DNA from: JBFMAE01 sp040756085 | Lineage (GTDB): Bacteria > Desulfobacterota > BSN033 > UBA1163 | DNA length: 37,527 nucleotides | Direction: 5' to 3' | Assembly (NCBI GenBank): GCA_040756085.1 | Contig: JBFMAE010000405.1 | Location: 1 to 37,527 of the forward strand | Part shown: positions 15,724 through 23,025 of the stretch, piece by piece | How positions within the stretch are numbered: the first letter of the stretch is position 1 | How the letters are laid out: each line of letters opens with the position of its first letter | Position numbers and translations under genes: made by a program | Notes under the pieces: generated by a model | Seen by the model: only the letters and a program-made list of their open reading frames with translations | Databases searched by the model: none | What the model was told of the DNA's origin: nothing

Positions 15724-15865
15724 ATTAACCTCCTCAGTGTGGTGAAGCCTCATCCCATCAAGGCTTGGCTTCCGGGTAACCGAATTTAAAATATTGGTAT
15801 TTTTAGTTGTCATATACACTGCCAAATTGTGAAAGACACCCAAACGACTTTCCTGCAAATTTATA

Positions 15866-15882
15866 AGCAATTTCCATACCAA
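15866..15882 (-). promoter_or_regulatory. Sigma-54 (-24/-12) promoter of the zinc-ribbon operon
   Basis: On the minus strand TTGGTATGGAAATTGCT matches the sigma-54 consensus TTGGCACG-N4-TTGCW. The key GG (-24) and GC (-12) are separated by exactly 10 bp. It points toward the zinc-ribbon gene with a leader of about 130 bases. Two palindromic sites upstream and an adjacent sigma-54 activator gene support it. Confidence 0.68.
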
Positions 15883-15967
15883 AAAAAGATTTTATAAGGA
15901 TATTGATAAGTTATCGAATTTCAAGAAGGAAAGTATGGGGAGGAATAGAAATTGGCAATGAATATGA

Positions 15968-15983
15968 TGTCTATTTTTGAACC
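15968..15983. promoter_or_regulatory. Degenerate copy of the putative activator site
   Basis: TGTCTATTTTTGAACC repeats the left half and spacer of the perfect palindrome at 16048-16063, with a decayed right half. It lies about 100 bp upstream of the sigma-54 promoter, a typical distance for a second enhancer site. The rest of the 15883-16077 gap is AT-rich and holds no gene. Confidence 0.45.
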
Positions 15984-16047
15984 ATAGTTTTGTGCAAATA
16001 ACCTCCTTAAATTAAAAAAATATTTTAATTTTAATAAATTATACCTA

Positions 16048-16063
16048 TGTCTATTTTTAGACA
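16048..16063. promoter_or_regulatory. Putative enhancer (UAS) for the sigma-54 activator
   Basis: TGTCTA-TTTT-TAGACA is a perfect 6-bp-arm palindrome located about 180 bp upstream of the sigma-54 promoter and 15 bp beyond the stop of the activator gene. Dyads of this size and placement are typical binding sites of Fis-type helix-turn-helix domains of sigma-54 activators. The link to the neighbouring activator is inferred. Confidence 0.5.
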
Positions 16064-16077
16064 GACCTATATCAATT

Positions 16078-17043
16078 TTATTCCTTTATCAACTCATAAC
16101 GCCTCATTTTTCCATAAAGTGTGGATCGATTAATTTTCAACTTTCTGGCTGTCTGATGTTTATTCCAATTGGTTTCCTCGAGGGCCTTTAAAATGATGCT
16201 CTTTTCGTAATCCTCAAGGGAAACCAGTTCCTGTTCTGGCAATGGTTTCTGTAAAAGGTATTGAGGAAGGTCTTTTGGTAATATTTTCTCTGCCTTAGCA
16301 ATGATGACGGCATGTTCGATGACATTCTCTAATTCACGCACATTGCCTGGCCAGGAGTGTGACAGGAAGATCTCCATCACTTCGGAGGAAAAACTTCCCG
16401 CTTCCCTTCCCTTCTCTTGTGTGAATTTTTTTAGAAAAAGGGATGCCAGAAGCGATATGTCATCCTTTCGCTCACGAAGGGGTGGGACGAAGATGGGGAG
16501 GACATTGAGCCGATAATACAAATCCTCTCGAAATGTGCCCTTCTTCATCCCCTCTGTCAGATTTTTATTGGTGGCAGCGATCACCCTGACATCGACCTCC
16601 AGGGTTTCTTCTCCTCCCACTCTCTCAAATCGATGATCCTGCAGGACGCGAAGAAGCAGGATCTGGGTGGGAGGCGAAACCTCACCGATCTCATCGAGGA
16701 AGATCGTCCCTCCATGAGCCAGTTCAAATCGTCCAATTTTTCGGCGAATGGCACCGGTGAAAGAACCCTTTTCGTGACCGAAGAGTTCACTCTCCAGTAG
16801 GTTCTGAGAATAAGCGGAGCAGTTGGCGACCACGAAAGGCTTTGATTTCCTGTGGCTATTAAAATGGATGGCCTTAGCGATCAATTCCTTTCCCGTGCCG
16901 CTTTCCCCCTGGATGAGGACGGTCGAATCGGTATTCGAAATATCTGAGATCAATTCAAAGATTTCTTGCATCCGGGCATTCTTCCCGAGGATGTTCCCAA
17001 AACTGTAACGTTTTTCGAGCGCCTGGGTCAAATCCATTTTCAT
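16078..17043 (-). CDS. Sigma-54-dependent activator without sensory domain
   Basis: The 321-residue protein starts almost directly with the AAA+ domain: Walker A GESGTGKE (46-53), the sigma-54 contact loop GSFTGA (93-98, a tolerated variant of GAFTGA), Walker B TIFLDE (113-118) and DLYYRLNVLPIFVPPLRER. It ends with a Fis-type helix-turn-helix (WNKHQTARKLKINRSTLYGK). There is no receiver, GAF or PAS domain, as in PspF-like activators, which are controlled by a partner protein. A palindrome, a sigma-54 promoter and an operon with a degenerate receiver lie just downstream. That operon is the most likely target, and the receiver-like protein might act as the missing control partner (speculative). 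Confidence 0.88.
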   Translation of the reverse strand: MKMDLTQALEKRYSFGNILGKNARMQEIFELISDISNTDSTVLIQGESGTGKELIAKAIHFNSHRKSKPFVVANCSAYSQNLLESELFGHEKGSFTGAIRRKIGRFELAHGGTIFLDEIGEVSPPTQILLLRVLQDHRFERVGGEETLEVDVRVIAATNKNLTEGMKKGTFREDLYYRLNVLPIFVPPLRERKDDISLLASLFLKKFTQEKGREAGSFSSEVMEIFLSHSWPGNVRELENVIEHAVIIAKAEKILPKDLPQYLLQKPLPEQELVSLEDYEKSIILKALEETNWNKHQTARKLKINRSTLYGKMRRYELIKE

Positions 17044-17132
17044 TTCCCTAAGGCAAGCCCTTTAACAATTTGTTTGGGACCGTCCAGGGCTTATGCATTG
17101 ATATCTTTATAATAACGGGGTAAATTATCTTT

Positions 17133-18092
17133 ATGGAGGATTGTAAGATTCTCTCGGCATTGAGAAAAGGGAGGGTCCTCACTCCGGCTCGTTTCGGTTG
17201 CCTTGGAGGAATTCCCACTCTGAATATCACCAATGGGTGCCTCTTTCGATGCGCCTACTGTTATGCCCGGGGATACAGCCAGGCCCCCATGCAAGGAGAA
17301 GTCCGTCTCTATCTCAACCTCCCCGATCTCTTGAAAGAGGAGCTTTCGAGAAGAAAGACCCTTCCCCAATGGGTGATCCTCAATACCTCGTCAGACTGTT
17401 TTCAACCCCACCCAGATATTCTCCATGTCACCTATGAGGTTATCCGGATTCTCTTAGACCATAGGATGGGAATCTCCTTTTTAACCAAGGGGATCATTCC
17501 TCAACGGTTTTTTGAGCTCTTGAGACGATCTCCCGATAAGATACTTGCCCAGATTGGACTGGTTTCATTATCCAACCGATACTGGAAAGGTTTTGAGCCC
17601 AATACCCCCTCTCCGGAAAGAAGGATGGAGAATATTCAAAGACTGAAAGAGATCGGAATTACTCCGGAGGTCAGGATCGATCCTATAATTCCCTTTATCA
17701 CGGATACCAAAACTGAGATGGAGGCCCTCCTCGGACGCTTGAAGGAAAGGGGGATAAGGAGAATCACTCTCAGTTATCTCCACCTCCGACCGGCCATCCA
17801 GAGACAATTGATGGAAGAACTTTCGCCTGTGCATCGAAGGCTCATCGAATCCTGCTTTAAAACTCAGGAGTGGAAAGCGGTGGGTTCTTCAACAAAGACG
17901 AAACTCCTTCCAAGGGCAATTCGAGAGAGAGGGTATAAGAGGATCAAAGAGACGGCTGAACATATTGGAATCACGGCCGTGGTCTGCCAGTGTAAGAATC
18001 CGGACCTGAAGGGAGATCTTTGTAGTTCGGGAAGGGCAAAGGTTCATTTGAGAAGAACGCTTCCAGTGCAACTCCCGTTGTTTAGATGTTAA
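17133..18092 (+). CDS. Radical SAM protein, SPL-like/Rv2578c type
   Basis: The 319-residue protein has the radical SAM cluster motif C36-x3-C40-x2-C43 in NGCLFRCAYCYARG, followed by barrel segments such as VILNTSSDCFQPHPD and LAQIGLVSL. It resembles the group related to spore photoproduct lyase in layout, but there is no spore context and the substrate is unknown. A late cluster C-x-C-x8-C (VCQCKNPDLKGDLC) near residue 290 may bind a second metal site. It is transcribed divergently from the sigma-54 activator across an 89-bp gap. Confidence 0.82.
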   Translation: MEDCKILSALRKGRVLTPARFGCLGGIPTLNITNGCLFRCAYCYARGYSQAPMQGEVRLYLNLPDLLKEELSRRKTLPQWVILNTSSDCFQPHPDILHVTYEVIRILLDHRMGISFLTKGIIPQRFFELLRRSPDKILAQIGLVSLSNRYWKGFEPNTPSPERRMENIQRLKEIGITPEVRIDPIIPFITDTKTEMEALLGRLKERGIRRITLSYLHLRPAIQRQLMEELSPVHRRLIESCFKTQEWKAVGSSTKTKLLPRAIRERGYKRIKETAEHIGITAVVCQCKNPDLKGDLCSSGRAKVHLRRTLPVQLPLFRC

Positions 18093-18104
18093 AGGTGGGA
18101 ACTT

Positions 18105-18310
18105 TAAAATCCGAAATCCGAATATCGAAATCCCTGCCTGCGCCTGCCTGCGGTAGGCAGGGCAGGCAGGCGAAACAATTCCTGAATTCAAATGATCAAA
18201 TTTCAAAACGAAAAAGCTTTAAATTTTGTATTTCGGTCATTCGAATTTGTTTCGAATTTCGCCTGCCCGCCGAACAAGTTCTTTGGCAGGCGGGGATTTC
18301 GTGCTTCGAA
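18105..18310. repeat. Composite intergenic palindromic repeat
   Basis: The stretch between two convergent genes consists of nested inverted repeats. CCTGCC/GGCAGG units form a hairpin at about 18134-18170. AATTCAAATGATCAAATTTC (from 18184) is largely complementary to TATTTCGGTCATTCGAATTT (from about 18229). GCCTGCC and GGCAGGC units bracket 18260-18296. It ends with GATTTCGTGCTTCGAATTT. No reading frame here looks like a gene. The nesting of GC hairpins inside an AT-rich foldback suggests a dispersed repeat family. Confidence 0.6.
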
Positions 18311-18318
18311 TTTAGAGT

Positions 18319-18798
18319 TTAATTGGTTTCACAAGGTGGGATCTTTACGATCAGTTTCTTCTTCTTTGCCGGAGTGAGGTCCTCTTCTACCTTCCAGTCC
18401 TTTTTGGCAAAAGAATCCTGTCCCTTGATCAGAAGCCAATCTTTTCCTGTACCCCTCCCTTTCATCAGGATGAGGGAAAAACTTCCTTTTAATTTCTTCC
18501 CATCCAAGGTGAAACTCAACATTCCCTTCTTCACGGAGGTTTCCGGATCTCCTTCGGATCGAAATTCGCCCGAGTCCCAGATGAGGACCGCTCCAGCTCC
18601 ATAATGTCCCTGAGGAATCATCCCTTCAAAGTCCCCGTATTCAAGCGGATGATCCTCCACCATGACGGCAAGTCTTTTTTCCGCAGGATTCATGGAAGGG
18701 CCCTTAGGGATGGCCCAGGATTTGAGGACGCCAGCGATCTCCAATCGAAAATCGTAATGAAGACGGGTGGCGTGGTGTTCATGGACAACAAATTTCAT
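18319..18798 (-). CDS. Stand-alone LigD-type 3'-phosphoesterase domain
   Basis: The 159-residue protein is a single phosphoesterase domain of the LigD family, which trims 3' ends in non-homologous end joining. All catalytic residues known from Pseudomonas LigD align with the same spacing: H8, H14, D16, R18 (ATRLHYDFRLE), H50 and Y54 (VEDHPLEYGDFEG). No ligase, polymerase or Ku gene lies nearby, so it may work with proteins encoded elsewhere or in RNA/DNA end repair on its own. The C-terminal tail is lysine-rich. Confidence 0.9.
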   Translation of the reverse strand: MKFVVHEHHATRLHYDFRLEIAGVLKSWAIPKGPSMNPAEKRLAVMVEDHPLEYGDFEGMIPQGHYGAGAVLIWDSGEFRSEGDPETSVKKGMLSFTLDGKKLKGSFSLILMKGRGTGKDWLLIKGQDSFAKKDWKVEEDLTPAKKKKLIVKIPPCETN

Positions 18799-18859
18799 AT
18801 TCCTTCCCTCTGAAATTCCTCAATTTAAATTTCAAATTCGCCTCCTTCATAAAAACCTT

Positions 18860-19721
18860 TCAGGATTTTAAAGATTCCTTCTTGAGGGCAATCAGAATTC
18901 CAGCGAAGATTGAAATTCCTCCGAGGACTTTCCAGATCGTCAGTCCTTCTCCCAAAATAAAGTAGGCCAAAATCGTGGATCCGATGGGTTCTCCCAGAAT
19001 GGTCACTGCTACCTAAGGATGCCGGAAGATATTTCAAAGCCCAGTTGAAGGTGGTATGGCCAATTAATTGGGGGATGAGGGCAAGGAGAAAGAGGAAGAG
19101 ATAGGTCAAGGAAGAATATCCGAAGAAGGGCTTTTGAAAGGCGAGGGAAAGAATGATCAATACCATTCCAGCAGTTGAATAGACCGGGAAGATATAGGAG
19201 AGGAGATCTTGCCCCTTTCTCATCTTTCTACCTACGAGAAGATATCCTGATGCAGTGATGGCACCCAGTAAGGCCAATCCATCTCCCATCAATGCCTCTC
19301 CTGATATGGCCACATCCCCAAAACTGATCAACCCACTGCCCAGAACCGAAAGGGTAATCCCTAAGATTAAATTCAATCCCACTGCTTCTTTGAAGAAGAA
19401 CCAGGCCCCTATTCCAACAAAGATGGGATTGGTAGAGACCAGAACGACTGAACTGGCTACAGAAGTATATTTCAATGAAGCGATCCAGAAGGCGAAATGG
19501 AGGCTCAGAAAGAGGCCGGAGAGAATCAACCATCCCATTTCGTTCCGCCCCCATCCCTTCCAAATTTTTTGATAACCGGCAAAGGGCACCAGAATCAGGG
19601 AAGCGAGGACCATTCTGTAGGCTGCGATGGTCAATGCCGGGGCATCACAGAGCTTGATAAAGATCGAAGCTGTGGAGATGGCTATGATCCCGATGGGAAG
19701 GAGGATATAAAGACGAATCAT
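18860..19721 (-). pseudogene. EamA/DMT family transporter with a frameshift
   Basis: The protein has the ten-helix EamA layout: FIKLCDAPALTIAAYRMVLA, SLHFAFWIASLKYTSVASSV and LVSTNPIFVG are typical. The frame breaks after HTTFNWALKYLPASL at about 19013. Removing one base of the CC at 19012-19013 restores VAVTILGEPIGSTILAYFIL and the last helices to a TGA at 18860. Uncorrected, the frame continues as nonsense to 18825. Either a recent mutation or a sequencing error is possible; the rest is well preserved. I start at ATG 19721; the longer frame opens with TTG at 19757. Confidence 0.82.
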
Positions 19722-19786
19722 CTGGATAAACTTATCCCAATTTGAAATACTCTTCAAGCCCCCACCCTCTCCTCCCCCGCAAGTGC

Positions 19787-20038
19787 CTGTGTCGCAATGG
19801 CGTGGAAGGGACAGGGAGCCAGCTTTGGAAGCTTTAGAATTGCGGTTACTTGAAGGCGAGGGCTACCACCCCTAATGCTTAAAAATAATGTTTGCCTGGG
19901 AACCAAGCTTATGATTTTATTTGCTAAAAGGTTCCGCTCTAAAGCTTCCTCAGCCGCCTCTCTGTCCCTTGGCCAACGTGTAGACCGCCGAATGATTGTT
20001 TTCGATCTTCAGCCCTCTCTCTATTGTGACACAGTCTC
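19787..20038. mobile_element. Foldback/MITE-like element, copy 1
   Basis: The element is bounded by 12-bp terminal inverted repeats CTGTGTCGCAAT (19787-19798) and ATTGTGACACAG (20023-20034) with one mismatch, plus TCTC. Inside are AAGGGACAG (19806) with CTGTCCCTT (19962), and GCTTTAGAATTGCGG (19831) with CCGCTCTAAAGC (19934), so the whole unit folds into a long imperfect hairpin. CAAGTG occurs on both sides (19780 and 20039), a likely target duplication offset by one base. No protein is encoded. It lies between the EamA gene and the leucine-dehydrogenase-like gene and accounts for most of the 19758-20125 gap. Confidence 0.72.
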
Positions 20039-20068
20039 CAAGTGGGGTAGGAAAAAGGCGGAGGGAAA

Positions 20069-20097
20069 TTGACAGGGAGTTAAAAAATGGATAGGGT
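20069..20097 (+). promoter_or_regulatory. Possible promoter of the amino-acid dehydrogenase gene
   Basis: TTGACA (20069-20074) is perfect, but the box 17 bp later, TAGGGT, is poor. If used, the transcript would begin near 20104 and start translation at ATG 20126, in agreement with the preferred start of the gene. Confidence 0.35.
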
Positions 20098-20125
20098 ATT
20101 AAAAGAGCTGGAAGGAGGGATGAAT

Positions 20126-21199
20126 ATGGACATATTCGAACTAATGAAGAAGGATGGACATGAACAGATCATCTTCAACTTTGATAAAGAGACAGGGATG
20201 AAGGCGATCATCGCCATTCACGACTTCACGCTGGGCCAGACCTTTGGTGGAGTGAGGATGGTCAACTATGCCTCCATGGAGGATGCCCTTCGAGATGCCA
20301 TGAGATTGTCCAAGGCCATGACCTATAAATGTGCTGCGGCCGATGAAGACAAGGGAGGGGGAAAGGCTGTCATCTGGGGTGATCCGGAGAAAGATAAGAG
20401 CGAAGCCTTTCTCAGAGCCTTTGGCAGATTCGTCGAAATGTTAAAAGGTCGTTTTGCCACAGGGGCTGATCTCAATCTTAACATGATGGATGGTTCCATC
20501 ATGGGAAAGGAGAGTCAATATATTCTTGGTAGGCCTAAAGAGGAAGGAAGTTCTGGTAGTACTGGAATTACGACAGCGCTCGGGGTCTATGTAGGGTTGA
20601 AGGCATGTGCGAAATTCCTCTGGGGCGATGAGACCCTTCGGGGCAAAAGGATTGCCGTCCAAGGACTCGGTGCAGTAGGAGAACCTTTATTGAAACATTT
20701 AAAGGAAGGAGGATTAGAAGTGATTGCAACCGATGTGAGAGAAAAAACCCTCCAGCGCCTTCAACCCCAGTACGGATTCGTGACAATCAAACCTGATGCC
20801 ATCTATGAAGTGGAGTGCGATATCTTCTGCCCCTGCGCTATTGGCGGCATATTAAATGATAAGACCATTCCCAGATTAAAATGTAAACTGGTTGCAGGTT
20901 GCGCCAACAACCAGTTAGAGGATGAAGAGCGTCATGGCAGAATGCTCCATGAGCGAGGCATCCTCTATACACCAGATTTCATCATCAATGCGGGAGGTGT
21001 GATCCAGGTGATTGATGAAATCCAGGGATATAACCCCGAGCGAGCGAAGATGAAGACAGAGCGAATCTACAACCGCCTTCTCTCCATCTTTGAGATGGCT
21101 AAGAAAGAAGGTATCCTCCCTCTGGAGGCTGCCAATCGCTATGCGGAATCACGCATTCGCGAGATTCAAAAGATCAAACGTCTCTATGTGCCAAAATAG
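20126..21199 (+). CDS. Glu/Leu/Phe/Val dehydrogenase family, leucine dehydrogenase-like
   Basis: From ATG 20126 (GGAGG seven bases upstream) the 357-residue protein aligns with leucine dehydrogenase: MDIFELM start, HDFTLGQTFGGVRM, catalytic K80 in GGGKAVIWGDP and K68 in MTYKCAAA, both at Bacillus leucine dehydrogenase numbering. The NAD-binding motif VQGLGAVGEPLLKHL follows. It would oxidatively deaminate a branched-chain or related amino acid to the 2-oxo acid. An oddity is AADEDKGGGK where the family has AAAGLNLGGGK, adding charged residues at the active-site rim; this may change specificity. An in-frame ATG at 20087 is less likely as the start. Confidence 0.87.
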   Translation: MDIFELMKKDGHEQIIFNFDKETGMKAIIAIHDFTLGQTFGGVRMVNYASMEDALRDAMRLSKAMTYKCAAADEDKGGGKAVIWGDPEKDKSEAFLRAFGRFVEMLKGRFATGADLNLNMMDGSIMGKESQYILGRPKEEGSSGSTGITTALGVYVGLKACAKFLWGDETLRGKRIAVQGLGAVGEPLLKHLKEGGLEVIATDVREKTLQRLQPQYGFVTIKPDAIYEVECDIFCPCAIGGILNDKTIPRLKCKLVAGCANNQLEDEERHGRMLHERGILYTPDFIINAGGVIQVIDEIQGYNPERAKMKTERIYNRLLSIFEMAKKEGILPLEAANRYAESRIREIQKIKRLYVPK

Positions 21200-21351
21200 C
21201 TGCTTGGAAAATAAAGTCTAAGGTTCAACGGTTAGCGTAAGGAGGCCGGTTTCGTTAAGACGATGAACGTTAAATGGGCTTTCTAACCTTAACCCTAACC
21301 CAAAGACTATTTTTATGGGTCGGGGTGTCGTACCCGTTATAATGGATTACT

Positions 21352-22017
21352 ATGCAAAGAAAGGTCTCTCTTTCCATTACCGATGCCTATCGTCAACGAT
21401 TTCCTGAATTGAGTTTTGGGATTGGGACAATCGAGGCCTGTACCTATTTTGAGAAGTCCGAGCCATTCAAACTCTACAAAAGAGAACTCCTTCGAAAGAT
21501 GCGAAGGCGGGCCAACCTGGCTCAAATCGAAGAGCGGATCCATCTCTATGATCAATTCTTCGAAGACTGGGGGTATCCCTGTCCTCTTCCAGGCCACCTG
21601 AAACGGACCATTGAGATGGGATTCCCAATCGTCAACCTCTATATCGATACGCATATCATTGCAGAGATGTGTCATGGCATTCTCATGGCGATTCAGGATC
21701 TGGATCGTTTTCAAGGCGAATGGAGGCTTGACCGCGCTCAGGAGAGAGAGACATTTCAGGGGGTCTCAGGGAAGATGATCCGCTGTAAGGAGGATGAAAT
21801 TGTTCTTCGCGATGGAGAAGGGATGGTCTGTTCCCTTTTTCAAGGCCCAGATTTTAAAACGAGAGTGGAGCCAGCAAGCAGAAATATTGTGGTCTATGTT
21901 TTTACAGCACCAGGGATTCAGGAAATTCAAGTGTCAGATGGGATTCAATTGGCGATCGAGATCCTGGAAAAATTCGGTCACGGAACAGACTCTTGGTGGA
22001 AAGTTTTTAAACCATAA
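21352..22017 (+). CDS. B3/4 domain protein (PheRS-beta-like editing fold)
   Basis: The 221-residue protein resembles free-standing B3/4 domains related to the editing domain of phenylalanyl-tRNA synthetase beta subunit. It shows an N-terminal SITDAYRQRFPELSFGIGTI, a helical NLAQIEERIHLYDQFFEDWG, and a core LPGHLKRTIEMGFPIVNLYI with DGEGMVCSLF and DFKTRVEPASRNIVVYVFTA later. Such proteins may hydrolyse mischarged tRNA, but most are untested. A TATAAT box lies at 21338-21343, only 9 bp before the ATG, so the message could be nearly leaderless; no ribosome binding site is visible. Confidence 0.78.
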   Translation: MQRKVSLSITDAYRQRFPELSFGIGTIEACTYFEKSEPFKLYKRELLRKMRRRANLAQIEERIHLYDQFFEDWGYPCPLPGHLKRTIEMGFPIVNLYIDTHIIAEMCHGILMAIQDLDRFQGEWRLDRAQERETFQGVSGKMIRCKEDEIVLRDGEGMVCSLFQGPDFKTRVEPASRNIVVYVFTAPGIQEIQVSDGIQLAIEILEKFGHGTDSWWKVFKP

Positions 22018-22030
22018 ATATCGTGATTCG

Positions 22031-22108
22031 TGTCACGTGTCGCGTGTCCGATGAACTGATAAGAAAGCATCAGAGGTCCGCGGACACGGATAACGGTCAC
22101 GGACACGT
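22031..22108. repeat. Inverted-repeat cluster (CGTGTCCG/CGGACACG)
   Basis: CGTGTCCG (22043-22050) pairs with CGGACACG (22081-22088). Further GTGTCACGTGTC and GGACACGT units surround them. The block fills the gap between the B3/4 gene and the tautomerase gene and ends next to the ribosome binding site of the latter. It is probably an intergenic repeat; no gene is present. Confidence 0.5.
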
Positions 22109-22126
22109 TTCTTGAAGGAGATTCGC

Positions 22127-22318
22127 ATGCCTATTGTTCAGATTAGTATGATTGCAGGAAGGACACCAGAGAAGAAAGAGCAGCTCATGAAGAAAGTGAC
22201 AGATGCCATTATGGAAGTTCTTCAGGTTCCAGCGGATCGTGTTCGAATTATCCTCAACGAAGTCCCAAAAGAGAATATAGGGTATGGAGGGGTTCCACTC
22301 TCTAAAATAGATCAATGA
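22127..22318 (+). CDS. 4-oxalocrotonate tautomerase family protein
   Basis: From ATG 22127 (AAGGAG, six bases upstream) the 63-residue protein begins MPIVQISMIAGRTPEKKEQL. After removal of Met it exposes the catalytic Pro1. R at about position 38-40 (VPADRVRIIL) and the NVGYGGVPL-like end (ENIGYGGVPLSKID) fit the family. Members tautomerise enol/keto acids in aromatic meta-cleavage or other pathways; many have unknown substrates. No aromatic ring-cleavage gene is next to it. Confidence 0.88.
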   Translation: MPIVQISMIAGRTPEKKEQLMKKVTDAIMEVLQVPADRVRIILNEVPKENIGYGGVPLSKIDQ

Positions 22319-22383
22319 AACTAACAGAAAGCAGAGCACCCAGAGCATAACGTTTAAACTCCTTTCGCTTTTGGGTATTCTGA

Positions 22384-22444
22384 AATCACAATTTGTGATT
22401 ACAAACGATTTTGAGGTTACTTTTTAGGGTCACAAACTGTGACC
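22384..22444. repeat. Two related inverted repeats, TCACA-N3-TGTGA
   Basis: AATCACAA-T-TTGTGATT (22384-22400) and GGTCACA-AAC-TGTGACC (22428-22444) share the core TCACA-N3-TGTGA and are 44 bp apart. The same core appears inside the ORF6N remnant at 10775-10797. The 22319-22575 gap holds nothing else recognisable. One frame reads ILKSQFVITNDFEVTF, weakly recalling the variable region of ORF6N proteins, so this may be another remnant. Confidence 0.6.
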
Positions 22445-22575
22445 TTTTAAGAAAGTTACAAAGAGAGAGGCCGCCATTTGCGACCACATCCGGAAATGAT
22501 CTTGACGTGACCATTTGGAACTTCACGGAAACAATCGAGTTCTTTTTTATGGTAGGTTTAATTGGGGGTAAAGAT

Positions 22576-23025
22576 CTATCTTTTAGATAAATCTCCTACT
22601 TTCTCTTTTGTGATTCTAAAAATTCCTTCTGTAAGTTTCTCTGCGCTTCCAATGGAATCTTTGGCTTCTGTCTTAGAGATTCTACTATCAATCTCATAAA
22701 CAAATTGATGTCTTTTTCGCCTCATCCTGTGAAATTTATTAATCAAAACTCGATACTCCTCGCCAAGAATTCGAGAACAAAACTCTCCTACCGTTTTGTG
22801 CTGATCTTTTCCCTTCGGTCGGTATTCAAGATAAAGCATCAAGGCTCTTCCAGCCCGAAGCATTGAGTGATAGGTAATCGTATAGGTCCACTCTTCGTCG
22901 ACGTCGAGCGTTGCACGTGCCGTCCTTAAGTCTTTGTGCGTTCTTTCAAGGGCCTTTTTGACTTTGCTCAAATCGGGTTCTACTCTTTCAATCAGGCCTT
23001 GAGACTCAAGGTCGTTTAATTTCAT
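22576..23025 (-). CDS. HEPN domain protein (partner of MNT)
   Basis: The roughly 149-residue all-helical protein is a HEPN domain. TYTITYHSMLRAGRALMLYL is the typical first core helix, and FHRMRRKRHQFVYE contains the R-x4-6-H motif used by HEPN ribonucleases. The gene lies downstream of a nucleotidyltransferase gene and overlaps it by 20 bp, the classic MNT-HEPN arrangement. In characterised pairs the HEPN protein is a toxic RNase and MNT neutralises it by AMPylation. I prefer ATG 23025 over a GTG at 23034 because AGG lies just before it. Confidence 0.82.
   Translation of the reverse strand: MKLNDLESQGLIERVEPDLSKVKKALERTHKDLRTARATLDVDEEWTYTITYHSMLRAGRALMLYLEYRPKGKDQHKTVGEFCSRILGEEYRVLINKFHRMRRKRHQFVYEIDSRISKTEAKDSIGSAEKLTEGIFRITKEKVGDLSKR

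Noticed and set aside
19875..20072. Small frame inside the first foldback element
   Set aside because: Not conserved in the second element copy and without a ribosome binding site.
21338..21343. TATAAT as a firm promoter of the B3/4 gene
   Set aside because: No acceptable -35 box at 16-18 bp and the box is only 9 bp before the ATG; mentioned only as a possible leaderless start.
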